Below are positions 1-12,700 of a stretch of 64,000 bases of DNA, one piece after another (position 1 is the stretch's first letter; every line of letters begins with the position of its first letter). Location: positions 682,001 to 746,000 of the forward strand of contig JAQGDQ010002368.1 in assembly GCA_030141605.1 (NCBI GenBank). The letters run 5' to 3'. This stretch comes from Tubiluchus corallicola. Its lineage: Eukaryota; Priapulida; Priapulimorpha; Priapulimorphida; Tubiluchidae. Under the pieces are notes generated by a model that had not been told where the DNA came from, did not search any database, and saw only the letters and a list, made by a program, of their open reading frames with translations. The position numbers and the translations under genes are program-made.

Positions 1-1191
1 TTGCATAGATCAGCAAAACACTAAATGTTCCTCATTGATGACATACATTTTTAAACGTTCTTGCTTCAAAACAACGGCGATACTTGAATAGGTGTCAACG
101 TAGGAAGCAATCTACTTAATTAAAAACAATCAACATAATTTACGGGAAATCACAACTAGCGCTTTTAAACAACTTGCCCTTTTTTGCCCCAAAAATGACC
201 AAATTAATTTATAATTTTAACACATTTAATTTAACAGATCATTTCCGTAAGTACGAAATCCACAGTACCGAAAAAACACTCGCACAAAGCACCGTCGCAA
301 ATCTAGCACAGCACACAAATTTTCAAGAATGTGGTACACAAATATAAAAGAAACCGTTTACCTTGGGATAAACAAATAAACACTGGAATATAACAGTTTT
401 GGGGTGTTTTCGGGAGAACAAAATTTGCAGCAAAGCTCTTAATGGTGACAAACAGAAAACATAAGCTTCGACCTTATAATTTTTCTTTGGTCAAATATTG
501 TAACGTTGACGTCGGCCAAGAAGTTCAAGGTTCAAGTCGGCAATGATGCGAGCTTCAGTTTGTTACAAACAATACCAAAAACGTGAAAACTAAACAGGAA
601 TTTGAAGGAATAACGTGCATAAATTTTCTCTTACCGCCTCTATTGCTGGCTGTTTTACGGAACCGGTGCTTCGATGGAAAACGCACTGCCCACGCTCTTA
701 ATGAATTAACCGGAACAATTACGTGCCTGCAAATGTAGGTAAAATGGCACAGTAAAAATTGCATAGGAAAAAACAGCACAAATGAAAACGCAGGAAAAAA
801 AGTTGTATATATGTTATTTTGATGCATATAATTTGTATGACAAGACTAGAATGCGCTCAGCAGGAAACAGACCTCCGCCAAGGTCGAAAAACCCGTTCGT
901 TCTTTCAATAGAAAAAACTAAAAACAAAGTTTTATAATAACATGCTATAATATACCTATATAAGTATTATATAGACTAGCAAAGGACCCAAAATATTTTG
1001 TTTATTAAACAGAATTATAATGAATAATGCACAAACGTTTCACATGGTGTTTGTCTACATTTCTTTAACCATTTTGCTTTGGTAATAGACTGATAAACGT
1101 AACTAGCTCGTAGTTGTTTGCCCTGGTAGAGATAATAAAACAAGAATTCCCCTCTCTTGTAGCTAAGTCCTCATCTTCCCAAAAAGCTATA
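1..1191. other. Non-coding A+T-rich stretch
   Basis: I see no exon with a recognisable protein, no tRNA-like fold and no clear repeat here. Open frames in this stretch are short and composition-driven. Confidence 0.6.
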
Positions 1192-2615
1192 GCACTCCGT
1201 CTGAAACCTCCACGTAATTGCGTCACCAGTGTTGTCTGTGCGTAGTATTCGAGACCTCTACGAATTGCTTCACCAATGTTTTCTGTGCGTAGTATTCGAG
1301 ACCTCTACGAATTGCTTCACCAGTGTTTTCTGTGCGTAGTATTCGAGACCTCTACGAATTGCTTCACCAATGTTTTCTGTGCGTAGTATTCGAGACCTCT
1401 ACGAATTGCTTCACCAGTGTTTTCTGTGCGTAGTATTCGAGACCTCTACGAATTGCTTCACCAGTGTTTTCTGTGCGTAGTATTCGAGACCTCTACGAAT
1501 TGCTTCACCAATGTTTTCTGTGCGTAGTATTCGAGACCTCTACGAATTGCTTCACCAGTGTTTTCTGTGCGTAGTATTCGAGACCTCTACGAATTGCTTC
1601 ACCAATGTTTTCTGTGCGTAGTATTCGAGACCTCTACGAATTGCGTCACCAGTGTTTTCTGTGCGTAGTATTCGAGACCTCTACGAATTGCTTCACCAAT
1701 GTTTTCTGTACGTAGTATTCGAGACCTCTACGAAATGCGTCACCAGTGTTTTCTGTACGTAGTATTCGAGACCTCTACGAATTGCTTCACCAATGTTTTC
1801 TGTGCGTAGTATTCGAGACCTCTACGAATTGCTTCACCAATGTTTTCTGTGCGTAGTATTCGAGACCTCTACGAATTGCTTCACCAGTGTTTTCTGTGCG
1901 TAGTATTCGAGACCTCTACGAATTGCTTCACCAATGCTTTCTGTGCGTAGTATTCGAGACCTCTACGAATTGCGTCACCAGTGTTTTCTGTGCGTAGTAT
2001 TCGAGACCTCTACGAATTGCTTCACCAATGTTTTCTGTACGTAGTATTCGAGACCTCTACGAATTGCTTCACCAGTGTTTTCTGTACGTAGTATTCGAGA
2101 CCTCTACGAATTGCTTCACCAATGTTTTCTGTGCGTAGTATTCGAGACCTCTACGAATTGCGTCACCAGTGTTTTCTGTGCGTAGTATTCGAGGCCTCTA
2201 CGAATTGCGTCACCAGTGTTTTCTGTACGTAGTATTCGAGACCTCTACGAATTGCTTCACCAATGTTTTCTGTGCGTAGTATTCGAGACCTCTACGAATT
2301 GCTTCACCAGTGTTTTCTGTGCGTAGTATTCGAGACCTCTACGAATTGCTTCACCAATGTTTTCTGTGCGTAGTATTCGAGACCTCTACGAATTGCTTCA
2401 CCAATGTTTTCTGTGCGTAGTATTCGAGACCTCTACGAATTGCGTCACCAGTGTTTTCTGTACGTAGTATTCGAGACCTCTACGAATTGCTTCACCAATG
2501 TTTTCTGTACGTAGTATTCGAGACCTCTACGAATTGCTTCACCAGTGTTTTCTGTGCGTAGTATTCGAGACCTCTACGAATTGCTTCACCAATGTTTTCT
2601 GTGCGTAGTGTTCGG
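1192..2615. repeat. 47-bp minisatellite, about 30 units
   Basis: A head-to-tail array of a 47-bp unit built around TATTCGAGACCTCTACGAAT. The interval between the first and last GTAGT landmark (1241 and 2604) is exactly 29 periods. Units fall into a few variants: TTCACCAATG, TTCACCAGTG and GTCACCAGTG, plus GTGCG versus GTACG near the junction. The AATG and AGTG types mostly alternate, so a dimeric (about 94-bp) higher-order period is visible. The edge units are the most diverged (1192-1240 and 2605-2615), as expected for an array homogenised in its middle. Because 47 is not a multiple of three, no long frame is maintained; short minus-strand frames over the right end are by-products. Confidence 0.97.
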
Positions 2616-3607
2616 TCAGGTTTTGTGAAAACAAAGAACGTGCGAAAAAACATATACTTTTCTTGGCAGTACTGCTCCATCCCCAATCCAGGAATCTGGT
2701 AAAAATTGTGTCTTTCTTGTCTCCTACTCTCATAGAAATCTATTAGGTGGGCCTTTGGGTAATAGACTTGCAGCTATAGACAGGCAAAAAACAAACAGCA
2801 TGAAGCATAACTTCCTTGGTAGAGGTCAAAATAACGAAAATAATTATCCCGAACAATAACTCTAATTCAGAGCTCATGTTGTGTAAGTCGTTTGTCCCTC
2901 TTTTCCTATTTTTCCATTTGCACACTTTTTCCTTTTTTTCCTATGCCATTTTGACTTACGTCATTTTACCGGGCAGCAGTGCTTCCACGCCGGGATACTG
3001 ATTCGTAAGAGGTGTCTATTTATAATATCACCCTGTGATCACCATCGTGATCCTGCATGAAGCGCGTATGAGAAAAAATTAAATTTTATTGAAAAATTAA
3101 TTACGCTTCAAGTAATTTTATAGAAAGTGCGAAAAAAGATTTACGAAAGCGGTTAACGCTTATGTTCATCGTAAAGACAAATTTCGTGTTTTATACTAAG
3201 ATATGTAAGAATTATATGGAGTTTACGATGAAATTTTCATGTTGCATAATGCTTATTACTGGACGCAAAGTGTTCGCTACATAAAAAAGCTAAGTGTGCA
3301 TAACATCTATACTGAGGAAATAATGTCAAACTGCGGAAATTCGACTACATAAAACTAAAGTTAAAGTTTGTTAAATGAAACGTATAAAATGGAGTAACGC
3401 ATAGGCCTGCTATTCTGTGTTAACAAAAATAATTGAAATTCAGTAGCGAGTAACGTTACAAGAAAATTTACGACAACATTTTGTGAAATTTCTGAACAAT
3501 TGCTCAATTACAATTACATGAACAGAGACGTACGTTAAGAGACTGGTAATAAATAAAAAATTAAAGGCCTTGAGGTCTGGCCACGTCAAAGCCGGGTTCA
3601 GCAACAA
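2616..3607. other. Non-coding stretch
   Basis: Nothing recognisable; ordinary A+T-rich sequence with only short open frames. Confidence 0.5.
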
Positions 3608-3691
3608 TTAGTTGCCCGTAGCGTCCAAAATGACCTTCTCGTACATCTCCTTGTACGGATGTTTTTCGTTTGGTTTGCCCAAGTAGTTACG
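3608..3691 (-). CDS. Possible terminal exon, unidentified gene
   Basis: On the minus strand a pyrimidine-rich tract ends in CAG at 3692-3693 and is followed by 27 codons and a TAA stop at 3608-3610. The peptide includes NYLGKPNEKHPYKEMYEK, which has the mixed composition of a real protein rather than of A+T-rich noise, but I do not recognise the family. It joins in phase 0 to the candidate exon at 3808-3882 across a 116-nt intron. The region is richer in G+C than its surroundings, so all frames are fairly open and this could be coincidence or a decayed gene. An alternative reading carries the upstream exon through the intron for about 29 codons to its own stop. Confidence 0.28.
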   Translation of the reverse strand, partial: RNYLGKPNEKHPYKEMYEKVILDATGN

Positions 3692-3807
3692 CTGACATCG
3701 TAAGGGATAAGCTAGATTTAGCGCAAAAGCTGTTCCACTTCTCCGGTAATCACGGAACAAAAATAGCGAGAAAGCCAAGTGCGTTCTTTCACGTCATCGG
3801 GTCTCAC

Positions 3808-3882
3808 CAGAGGGATATACATCTGCGGGTCGCCAGAACGGCTTTGTGCCGATACTAGTGATTTCAGCGTCAAGCTTCGCAA
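3808..3882 (-). CDS. Possible penultimate exon, unidentified gene
   Basis: Twenty-five codons on the minus strand lie between an acceptor (TTTACACAG, ending at 3883) and a donor (CTG followed by GTGAGA, 3802-3807). The peptide includes SLVSAQSRSGDPQMYIPL and continues in phase 0 into the exon at 3608-3691. I could not find a convincing upstream exon. Family unknown. Confidence 0.27.
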
Positions 3883-5887
3883 CTGTGTAAAGCCATAAAG
3901 CTGCCCACAAGCTGTCTACAACGACGACACAAATACTCTGTTTCACCTTGAATTATTCACAAACTAAATTGTAATCCATATAGACTCTACAACTGCTATT
4001 TACAACAAAAGTACTTCATCACAGTGAAACTGCATCTCCGCTCGAGGATCTTACGCTTACTGCCCGCAGCTGCGGAAAAGCAAGTACCGTCAACTGCTAC
4101 CAACAGAAAAACGTACCTTTTGACACAAGTCCTGAACTCAGTGAGCCCTAGCGACTGATAAGCGTGGATCCGTGAAAACAAACGTCAACAGGAACAAGCA
4201 GACATGTCAACGCTAGCTGGTTCGAAACCACTTGATGCCAAACCATGCCAGGTGCAAGCCGGACAAGCCAACAGGTAACAGAGCCCGTAACTTGCATAGC
4301 TTACGTGGAATACCGTAAAAAATATAAGGCAGTGTGTTTTTAACTGCTGCCAAGTAAAATAGCATGCCACCTTTTCTTTCAACTCGAATGAATAACATCA
4401 TGATGAGGACAGGCTTCACTAAATAAGCTACTCACAGCTTGATGGTCCTACTGCATGTGTTGCTTTCATCTCACATTTTAGAATGTGTTCAATGCCACTC
4501 AATGCCACACGTGCCGTCAAAGATGTAACAGGTCCCGCAAAAAACCAATCAACATGTGCCTGAGAAAAAAAACTTGGAAAACAAGCTACGGTACCTGCTG
4601 ATCATACCTTAGGTATGCATTTTTTCTGTGACTTCTTTTTGGAGTGCAAGTTCTTGCAGAACTGCTTCTTTCGCGATCATTTTGAATATTAACGGGTAAC
4701 AAACACCAATGTTATTCAGGTTTGGGTAATAATCTGACTTAATTTAATCCAATAAGGACTGCAACACATTGTATACCATTTATCTACGTATAATGTTTTC
4801 TGAGATGTATGTAACAATATAATGAAAAGCTTGATCTGCAGCCATCTTTGATTTTTTTAAATTTAAAACAAATTCAGCTTTTCCAAGAAAACACTCGTTA
4901 GGTTGCAACATAACATTGTATATGTCAGAAAATGAGGTGGCACCGCCCTTATCAGTAGTCCTCGCTATTATACTTATAGATCTCTAATAAATGATCTGTG
5001 AGTAAAGGTTTCTGTTCTGATTCACGACAACGATGATTGCTTGACTAGGTCGCTTGCAGTGTTGGATAAAGCTTTTAAGAAAATTTCGTGGCCACACTAT
5101 CTATCTAAAAGACCAATTCGTTGGTTTTAATACATCCAGTTAACTCCAGTTATTACCGCATGCAATAGTCGCACTCAGGCTAAAATCCTTATACAGCATA
5201 TTTTTTGAGTGAGTGTATGTGCCTATATGTGTGCGTTCGTGTCTATGATTATAACTGTCTTTGCTGTTTCAGGTACTGAATTTGAGAAAATAAACTTTTT
5301 CCTCCACAAGATGTCACCACAAGTAGAAAAGTATTTCTGTGGATACACAGCATAGAGATTCGCTGGCGGAATCGCTGCTGCCAGAAGATGGCGAGAAAAT
5401 CGATTAGGATGCTGAGCTCTTTAGATGCTCTTCCTCTACTCCATTCGCCTTCGCAGTAGATAGGCTGTAATGTAGTAATATGATTGTGAAACTGTAAGGC
5501 ACCAACCTATAGTTCGTAGCTTTGCAGTCTGTGTATACAATTTACAATCACGTGCTTACTGAAACTAGTTAATTGTACCTGACAGATCATCACTGCAAGT
5601 TCATACATTCGACAAGTTCAGTTAATCAAGAAAAGTCAGCTGCACAATAAAGTGATTATTGATGATTATCTGGCATGGAATCATTATAATTTTCATGGCC
5701 AGTTCTATACTGTACTTGAAATCCTGTGAAACTCAATCGCTGCCTCAGTAATTGACATCGTTATCGACTCCTATCATTATTGCTGATACTACACAAGTAT
5801 TATGATTATTATTGTTATCATTGTTCGTTTATAGTTGTTTTTGGCAAAGAAATACATTTGAGTATTTTGTTTAACATAAGCCATAGA
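3883..5887. other. Non-coding stretch
   Basis: About 4.0-4.4 kb is less A+T-rich than its surroundings and has short open frames on the minus strand, but none extends the candidate exons at 3608-3882 convincingly. Nothing else is recognisable. Confidence 0.45.
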
Positions 5888-6108
5888 CAGGACTCCATGT
5901 GCGCATACTGCGTAATGCGTGATGTATCCATAGGTTTCATAGGTCCGTGAATGCCGTGCGTATCAACAAAGCTCGCGGCGCTTTTTCAGCTATTTTTGGT
6001 TACTGTCCATGAAAATTGGAAGTAATAATTTTTAGATGGCGTGTTTCCGTCGAAGTTTCAACGCGACAGTGATCAAGAAATAACAGCGATGGCATTAACT
6101 TTTCATTG

Positions 6109-6154
<46 letters not shown>

Positions 6155-6552
6155 CACGGAAAAATTCAAAAGGAGACAGGTTTTGGTGCATAAGATTTTG
6201 TAGGGGAGAGAACAATCCGGCATGTTTCACTACCTAGGTAAAGAACTGCAACTAGATGCAAAAATATGTATATTTATACGCTTCTTCTACAACTCAAATG
6301 GAACGAAAATGGTTACCTGAAACTTGAAAACTCGTTAAATCACCTAGGCAAAGACGGTTTCCGGTCTGCGTATTACTGCTTGTTGCGCATTCGAACCATA
6401 CCGGTCAATCATGTTTAACTGAATACGTATAACGCATCACGCATTACGGATTGCGCGTTAAGTAGACCTACACATGGAAGCATTACATGTATTTAAATAT
6501 AAACTGTTTTATACGTGCTATGTATCACATATTACGCATATATGGAATCCTG
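5888..6552. mobile_element. MITE-like element with terminal inverted repeats
   Basis: The left end reads CAGGACTCCATGTG and continues to TGCGTAATGCGTGATG (about 5906-5924). The right end, read on the minus strand from 6552, starts CAGGATTCCATATATGCGTA and continues to ATGTGATACATAG. A third copy of the TGCGTAATGCGTGATG motif lies in the minus orientation at about 6434-6450, as a subterminal repeat. There is no coding capacity. CAGG ends with subterminal repeats suggest a hAT-type non-autonomous element, but I see no matching 8-bp target duplication, so the superfamily is inference. A TA microsatellite sits inside. Confidence 0.6.
6110..6153. repeat. (TA)n microsatellite
   Basis: An uninterrupted TA dinucleotide run of about 44 bp inside the MITE-like element. 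Confidence 0.95.
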
Positions 6553-6639
6553 CTTAAACGAGTGCATGGTGTCCTACCTTAACAAAAAATGTGAGATGGT
6601 AGGTAGCAATCAAGCAGGCAGTAAGGCAAGCAGGTGATT

Positions 6640-6687
6640 AGGCAGGTAGGTAGGTAGGTAGGTAGGAAGTTAAGTAGGTAAGTAGCT
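6640..6687. repeat. (GGTA)n tetranucleotide repeat
   Basis: Perfect GGTA repeats decay rightwards into GTAAGTAG-type variants. Confidence 0.85.
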
Positions 6688-6914
6688 AAGATTACACGAG
6701 ATTAAATTAGATTCTTTTATTTCGACAGCCAGCTAATAAATTGCTTTAACCAGCTAAGGTTAGAAGTTAACTGATTAATTATATAACCAATTTGCAATTT
6801 AATGCAACTATAAAAAGCGCGCACGCGCACTCACTTACCCTCACGTACACAAGTCTATCTCACCAAATACACAACCCCTCCCCCACGACAAGAAATGTGC
6901 ACAAGAAATATGCT

Positions 6915-6935
6915 TATATATATATATATATATAT
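6915..6935. repeat. Short (TA)n run
   Basis: About ten TA dinucleotides. Confidence 0.85.
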
Positions 6936-7314
6936 TAAAAGACACATGAGCATCAAATCTTGGGTAAATGTTTTCTCTTTTACTCCACATGGCTTCATTT
7001 TAACACGCCGTTGATCGACATACGACCCCATGATAATAATCTATTAAAATATGCATACTGTTACACAAGGTTGTCAGCGGAATAGAAAATGCATTTATAT
7101 CAACAATGCTAACATGTCATGCTGATGTAACACGTCAGCAGTATTATATGGCTTAGCTGATTAATTGAAAACTACATTTTTTTATTTTAATACTCTGTTT
7201 TAGACAACTGGCTCAGTAACTAAAAAGTGTTAAACTTTTCATTTGTCCGCAGCTTACAAAACGTTGTTACTTCTTTCTGTCGGAAAATATTAAATGTGAA
7301 GCAAAAATGCAATT

Positions 7315-7343
7315 AACAACAACAACAACAACAACAACAACAA
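7315..7343. repeat. (AAC)n microsatellite
   Basis: About ten perfect AAC triplets. Confidence 0.95.
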
Positions 7344-8963
7344 AGGTAGCTGAAATTACACAGCTATTTGCGAAAATCTTTGAAGTTGAAACAGTAATTT
7401 ACAATAACCTATTTTAATAAATGCAGAGATTGTTGAGACGAAAGAGTAAGTAGAATTGAAATCATTCATTAAAACTCACAGTAGCGCTTATCGTTTCGGT
7501 TTACAATAATTCTTGTGCTGAAAATAAGGCCAAAAGCAATCATATTATCACCAAAAATTATCAAAAGGCTTAAAAATATTACAGAAATAATCAAATCAGT
7601 GCTAGATTAAATAGGCATAGTATAGTAGCTGTAAAAAGAGAATTTTTGTAAAAACATGGGAAAGATAATGATAAAGCTATAGATAAGAAAAATATTGGTA
7701 ACTTCGATAATGTTTGTTTTTCTCTCATGCTGTGAATTTTAGCGTGTTTGTAATGTTTTAATGCTGACGTTCTCTTGAATCTCATCCAATGGTAATCTTT
7801 CTCGTGTTTTTAAAGAAATAGCTACTATACTATTCAGTGTACTGTACTTACTTAGCCTAGCACTGATTCCTTATTTCTATAGTTTTTAGGCCTTTCCATA
7901 TTTTTTATGATGATGTTACTAAAGAATGTAATTGGCCTTATTTTCAGTTTTAGACATAAAGGGGTGGTCGCAACTGTAAATAAAATCATGATGCAGCACT
8001 TTCGCATATTTGAAACGATTCTAGTTGTAGGACTTGAAGAGTTTGTAGAATTGAATTCTTTTGCAGAAGCAATATCACTTGCTGGAAAAATCCCAAACTG
8101 AGAGACAAGCTCAACTTGATTTCAAAAAGAGATTAGCGCAAGAACTGAAGTTCTCTTCTCATGCTGTTTGCAGAACATGGAAATTTTCATAGTATGATAA
8201 AAGTTGGCGCGGCGGAACACGAAGCGTTTTGTTCAATAAGTCTACTACGCTCCAGTGAAACACATCAAAGTCGAAGGCATCCGCAAAATGTGCAATTTAT
8301 CTCAGGCGGTAACCCCATAGAGCCAAAGCCGCTAGTTGCCGCTGCAGTATTGCATCGGTCATTATTGAATTCTTTCTTTAGTCAATATAAAGCGAAGTCA
8401 ACGCGTGGCATAGTTCACAATCTGAAAACGCGCGGCTTCCAGTGAGAGCCGTAAAATGAATAATTTGCCCGTCGTTTCAGTAGGTCGGATTGCGTTTGAG
8501 AAGCAAATTGAAGTTACTGCTGGGCGTCATCGTTTCATTAGGTCCATTCACAGCATCATCAAACGTACTGAGGGGCGTGTTCATTACCAAGTACAGTAAT
8601 GCTATCCATTCAACTTTAGTTTACATCGCAAATACAAAGTAACGAGAAAAAGATTTTTATCTACAGTTGATTTGAGCACGATTTTTATTTGATGAACAAA
8701 CTAAGAAGAGCTCTCCGTTTTTGGCTGCACCGCAATTAAAAATCCGAACGTTACATTAGCAATGGATGTTTACCAGACGTGTGAAACGTGTCGTGCATGA
8801 GAAACAAACCTGCTGTGACTTCACATGTTAAAATGCCTCAATTACTGAGTTTGAAAGTTCTTCGGTGAGACAGGATTCTTGCAAAACAGGGAGCGTGCAC
8901 AACTGTTGGGATGTAGGATGTAGGAAGTAACTGGATTAAAGTAGCCGACTTTTAACCTGTAAA

Positions 8964-9749
8964 ATGGCCGATGTCGATGTAGGTTGGACGTGGGAAGAAA
9001 GAATCGAACGCCCTTCCGTTGTGTACGGTAACATTTCTGGTGTGGTCAGCTTGGCGCTAGATGGCCTTTTAGTGATAACTAACATACTTCCTGTGATTGT
9101 AGTATGCTGCATAAAACCGACCAGAGAGCGATTAATAATGGACGAGTTAGTGGCATTATTGAGCGTGTCCACATTGGTGTCTGTATTAGTACCAGTTCCA
9201 TTGACAGCTATATCTTTTTTTAGGCAAGAATGGTGGGGTGGAGAAAGGACGTGTTACTTTTACCAAATTTTTACTGTGTGGTTAAAGTTGTCCTCGATGT
9301 TTTTAGTGACTCTTATGGGTGTAGATAGAGCAGTCACGTTAAAACACACCTTAACTAGAAAAAGCTTTCGAAGATATCCGCGAAACGCCCGGCTTTTAGT
9401 GGCCATATCTTTTACTCTGTCTCTGTCCATTTCTTTACTACCGCTAATTGGTTTCGCACCTGAAGCCATGGCTGGCGACACCTGTCGACCGTTGATATTA
9501 GCTCCCGATGACACATCGTCCATTCACCAGAAGGTTTTCTACGTTAGTTTTTTAAGCGTGGGTTACCTAAATCTACTTCTCACAACGGGTGCCAACTTCA
9601 AAGCCTCTGGATTTCTCTCAAAACTATCCAAACATGGATATGAAGATAGGTGGCCGTCAGCTTGTATGGACAAGAAGGTCCTTCTGGATTGCTCTCAGGT
9701 TATCGTAGCTGTCGCTATGGTTTTCTACGCCACGTGGCTGCCTGCCTTT
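8964..9749 (+). CDS. GPCR exon 1 (N-terminus to TM6)
   Basis: Encodes residues 1-262, ending in WLPAF. The donor is TTT followed by GTAAGTATT, phase 0. The open frame runs on to 9821, but the read-through peptide loses TM7, and the strong donor plus the perfect join to the exon at 24536 show where the exon ends. The last intact TM6 residues sit directly at the junction. Confidence 0.92.
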
Positions 9750-12700
9750 GTAAGTATTGTAGACTTAACTTCTGTTTTCGTAAATATGGAGTGTTTACTA
9801 ATTGGTGTGGATGTAGTTTAGCATAGGCAAATTAGTATAGGCAATTGTTTCTTAAATTCAGGAGCAGCTTTCAGCGTTTACAAAACGTGTTCGTTTTGAC
9901 CACGAAAAATGCTTTGTCATTACTGCTGCTTTTAAGCCCTTGTGTAATATATAATAGATAGAAACTAATTATGGCAAGCACAGGGATTAAAAATTGCTTA
10001 CATTGAGGGGGGCGAGAATCACTAAGACCGTTTTAAAAGGAATACGAGAACATCTTGACGAGGATTTTAGAGATCCTATTCCTAAGAGCTTTTGCTTCTC
10101 ATAATGCTTCTAATACTAGTAGGCCTATTGAAAAACATCATCACCGTACAAACAATAATATAAAACTCGTTGGCGGTTCTTTTAGAAATAATAGAAATAA
10201 TCAGAACTAGAAAATTGTTCTTGTAGAACTGGACAATCTCTGGAACTTTTGAAGTGCTGACATTTCAAAGTGTCGTTAATCATGGAACGAAAGATAATGG
10301 TAAAGCCTCTGTTCTTTAAATTAATGACAGCCCCTATTCTTTAAATTAATGAATTTGACACAATAGAAGTAGAAGTAGAAATAGAAATACAATAACTGTC
10401 GCAAGTCAAACAGAAATCGTTTAATATTTTTAACACTCTTCTGGAATACTGACAGAGTTTCTATTTGGCGGCTGAATATACCACTGATACTGATAAAAAA
10501 AGTTTACCACAATCTACTAACCATTTGAAAAGTCTAATTTTCAAGTGGCACCAAAGACACATCACTTGTTCACTATTCATCCTAGGTAATTAATTTTGGT
10601 GTTTAATCCCATGTTTTGGGGATCGAAAATCCAGTTAGCATATTTAAATTATTATAAAGTGATTACAAATTTGTGAATTCCGAGGTGGCCCACTAATACG
10701 ATATACACTCTTGTAAACCCACTTGCGTGGCCTTTCGTTTGAAGGATACGGGGTTGCCGTCGCCCGTCGATATCTATATTGATGGTTCATGGATACTAGT
10801 TATCCGTTGATATATTCCGTGTGGCGTCTACAATAGCCACAACTTTTATGCGTCCCTATTTTGTGTTCAAGAAGAAGAAGAAGAAGAAGAAAGGTCTGGC
10901 TTTGAGATAGATATTTGGCATCTATTTATGTAGCCTAGGCTATTTATGTAGCGAGTCTTGGCAACCAAAGCAATACACTTCTCTATTATGCTGAGACGAA
11001 AAACATTTCGTTCAGACGAACCAGCAGCTCCTACAGTGTACGACATCAGTGATATGAAACAAGCCCTGTGTAGTTTTGAGGTGCTAACGGTTACTATGCA
11101 ACGTGATAGACGTGATACTGCTTAACGTATTTTAGAGTTGGGAAAAGTCACGGTTTCAGAAACTAACTTGTGAAGAGTGAAACTACACAGGCCTGTGGTA
11201 ATGCATTTCTCCTCCCGAATCAAACAATTAATATTACAGAAGGCTTTGGAAGCGAGGCAACGGCCATTTTGTTTGGTGACAAGAGTACCCATTCACTCGC
11301 CCCTTTACGCTATGACCTTTTTAGCAAAAAAATGTTTCTGCCAAGTCTTTTCTTACCCCAGAATGTCTCCCTTTTACAAAATCCTCAACTAAATGTTATT
11401 GCCTTAGAGCGTATTATCAGCTAATAGTGTGAATGGGATTGAAATGGAACGTGGAGAATTATCGGTTCGTTTGTAGCAAGCTTCTGCTCCTCCGGAAAGC
11501 ACAACTGCATGCGATCTCGGTGCAGTTGCAGAGGACATCCACTGCCATGCATCCCAGTACCCCGAAACATGGAGTTAAGACGAAAAATTCCTGGTCTATG
11601 ATGAATATTGAAAGAATAATGAACATTTTCATATTTGAAGATAAATGGCAAAATGGGAGGAGTAAAATCAGATGGCAATTGCGTTTTCTAAAAGACCAAC
11701 GTCATTTGGACTTAAACGTGTCAGAAACCTTAAAATGCACAATCAGCTTTTGAGGTTAAAGAATTGACAAAGATATCCCCCTCTAAGCTTCCTTGTAAAG
11801 TGACTCTCAATAGCTTTTCATGGTCTACTACGGGATTGTGTCATTTAGACCAATATCTGTTGGTTATGTGGTTATATTTCTAATAAAAAAAAATCAAAAT
11901 TCAACAATTTACATTTTGTTAGTTTGCGTAACGTGCTGTCCTAGTCTGCTTAACTGGATAGTTCATTAACCACATCACCTAATTTACTATTTTGAAACCT
12001 GTTGATTCGCTAAGAGTAAGGTCATTTACATATATGTATCTCACCGGATACTGACTGACAATGTCACTATTCACAATTTGGAATCCCACAGGCCTAAGCA
12101 GTTCAGAAAGTGTCATTAATATTTACATGTTTCACAGTCATTTAAGGAGCATAAGCAAGGATGCATACCCAAATATGCAAATTAGAGTCCTCGATTCGAA
12201 AGACACGCGATTAGACACAAAAATTACTTATCTAGGATGGATAACGAAAACAAAAATAAATATTTTTACCCACATTTGATGACATCTTGAAAATTAGGCC
12301 TGTTTAGTCGTTAAACTATTGTGAACTTTTAACATGGTTTGAAACACACCTGGTACTATGAAAAAACCGCTGAAAAACCTTTTGTAGGAATTTTGGGGTC
12401 AAACTATATTTTAAGCCGCCTGTATAGCATAAGAACATGAGAACACAATCATACAGAGCAGGAACAAAAAAGCGAATAAAAAACAGAACAGCGACGACAA
12501 AAAAACATTGGAAATGATACACGCATATCAGAGGCATTATCATCGCTAAGACTGGTGGCGTTTCGGGAATGTCCTTTCCTCAGCCAGAGGTCGTACACTC
12601 TTACACTCTTCTTACACTCCTTATATAAAGCTAAAGTCAAATGGACAAAGCTTTGATGCAAAACCGTTCAAGTTGTCGTTTAAGGATGACTAAACGCCTG

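Larger units (their letters stand above)
6553..8936. other. Non-coding region upstream of the GPCR gene
   Basis: Apart from the listed simple repeats I see no recognisable gene. Open frames at 7907-8101 and 8161-8445 on the plus strand are adjacent but separated by stops and resemble no family I know. The stretch just before 8964 may contain the GPCR promoter and 5' untranslated region; no clear TATA element could be assigned. Confidence 0.45.

Noticed and set aside
2492-2733. Minus-strand frames with a repeated GEAIRRGLEYYAQK-type peptide
   Set aside because: They are translations of the 47-bp minisatellite, whose period is not a multiple of three, so the frame breaks at once.
7907-8445. 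Two adjacent plus-strand open frames upstream of the GPCR
   Set aside because: Separated by stops, not joinable by clear splice sites, no family resemblance; could be leader sequence at most.
9260-9523. Minus-strand 87-codon open frame over the GPCR
   Set aside because: Antisense shadow of GPCR exon 1.
9750-9821. Read-through of GPCR exon 1 to a stop at 9821
   Set aside because: It would delete TM7; the GTAAGT donor and the perfect phase join to exon 2 are far better supported.
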